Assembly (NCBI GenBank): GCA_003565815.1
Contig: PXAS01000250.1
Span: 1-31,463 of the forward strand
Length of the DNA stretch: 31,463 nucleotides
Source: PVC group bacterium
GTDB lineage: Bacteria; Verrucomicrobiota; Kiritimatiellia; SS1-B-03-39; UBA6053
Reading direction: 5' to 3'
Both the position numbers and the translations under genes were made by a program. The notes below the pieces were generated by a model, which was not told the origin of the DNA, did not search any database, and saw only the letters and a program-made list of their open reading frames with translations. The first letter of the stretch is position 1; every line of letters begins with the position of its first letter. Shown piece by piece: positions 31,440-31,463 of this stretch.

Positions 31440-31463
31440 GAGGCGGGGGGGATCGAACCCCCG
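31435..31463 (-). tRNA. tRNA 3' portion, probably tRNA-Ala, cut by window end
   Basis: The reverse complement reads T-stem GGGGG, T-loop TTCGATC, stem CCCCC, acceptor 3' strand CGCCTCC, discriminator A and encoded CCA. T at acceptor position 70 would allow the G3-U70 pair that marks tRNA-Ala, and the TCCACCA end with a TTCGATC loop is the common Ala form. The anticodon lies outside the window, so identity is an inference. Confidence 0.85.

Noticed and set aside
31435..31463. tRNA-Ser identity for the partial tRNA
   Set aside because: The discriminator is A rather than G, and T at position 70 with a TTCGATC loop fits tRNA-Ala better, although the anticodon is not visible.

Overview
The window (31,463 bp, GC-rich, densely coded) looks like ordinary chromosomal DNA from a Gram-negative, non-proteobacterial bacterium. 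An LPS-transport permease, a lipocalin-type lipoprotein and a DivIC/FtsB-like divisome protein point to a diderm. Paired Gfo/Idh/MocA oxidoreductases (one of the GxDHGHI/DKxP subtype), an N-terminal zinc ribbon on a giant coiled-coil protein, a secreted alpha-toroid-like protein and a sodium-pumping NADH dehydrogenase together suggest the Planctomycetota/Verrucomicrobiota/Lentisphaerota (PVC) side of the tree. That placement is inference from gene content, not phylogeny. I see no insertion sequence, transposase, integrase, phage gene or CRISPR array.

Layout. 28-1746 (+): ilvD (branched-chain amino-acid synthesis). 1807-6057 (-): a leftward block of lipocalin lipoprotein, two Gfo/Idh/MocA dehydrogenases 12 nt apart, the t6A-cyclising dehydratase tcdA and a zinc nucleoside deaminase. 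6418-12232 (+): a complete nqrABCDEF operon behind a recognisable sigma70-type promoter, encoding the Na+-translocating NADH:quinone reductase. It is followed by a large secreted protein of unknown function (12275-14161) and a DbpA-like RNA helicase (14255-15607) that ends at terminator-like hairpins. 15723-20852 (-): the sppA-uvrA-sufS cluster with 1-5 nt gaps. 20987-24604 (+): the ftsB/divIC-like, larB, hotdog thioesterase, lptF/G and pilT cluster; overlapping divergent promoter candidates lie between these two clusters. 24606-25832 (-): a GT4 glycosyltransferase, preceded by a candidate 25-codon leader ORF that overlaps its start. 26227-30978 (+): a zinc-ribbon coiled-coil protein of about 1,580 residues carrying nine 49-residue (147-bp) tandem repeats, closed by a good terminator. 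31022-31434 is a non-coding, hairpin-rich stretch ending in a 22-bp perfect inverted repeat that overlaps the 3' end of a tRNA (probably tRNA-Ala, minus strand) cut by the window edge.

Most genes are housekeeping. The best candidates for something undescribed are the giant repeat coiled-coil protein, the palindrome-rich element fused to the tRNA 3' end, the small leader ORF before the glycosyltransferase, and the unassigned secreted toroid-like protein behind nqrF. No new defence or mobile system is evident.
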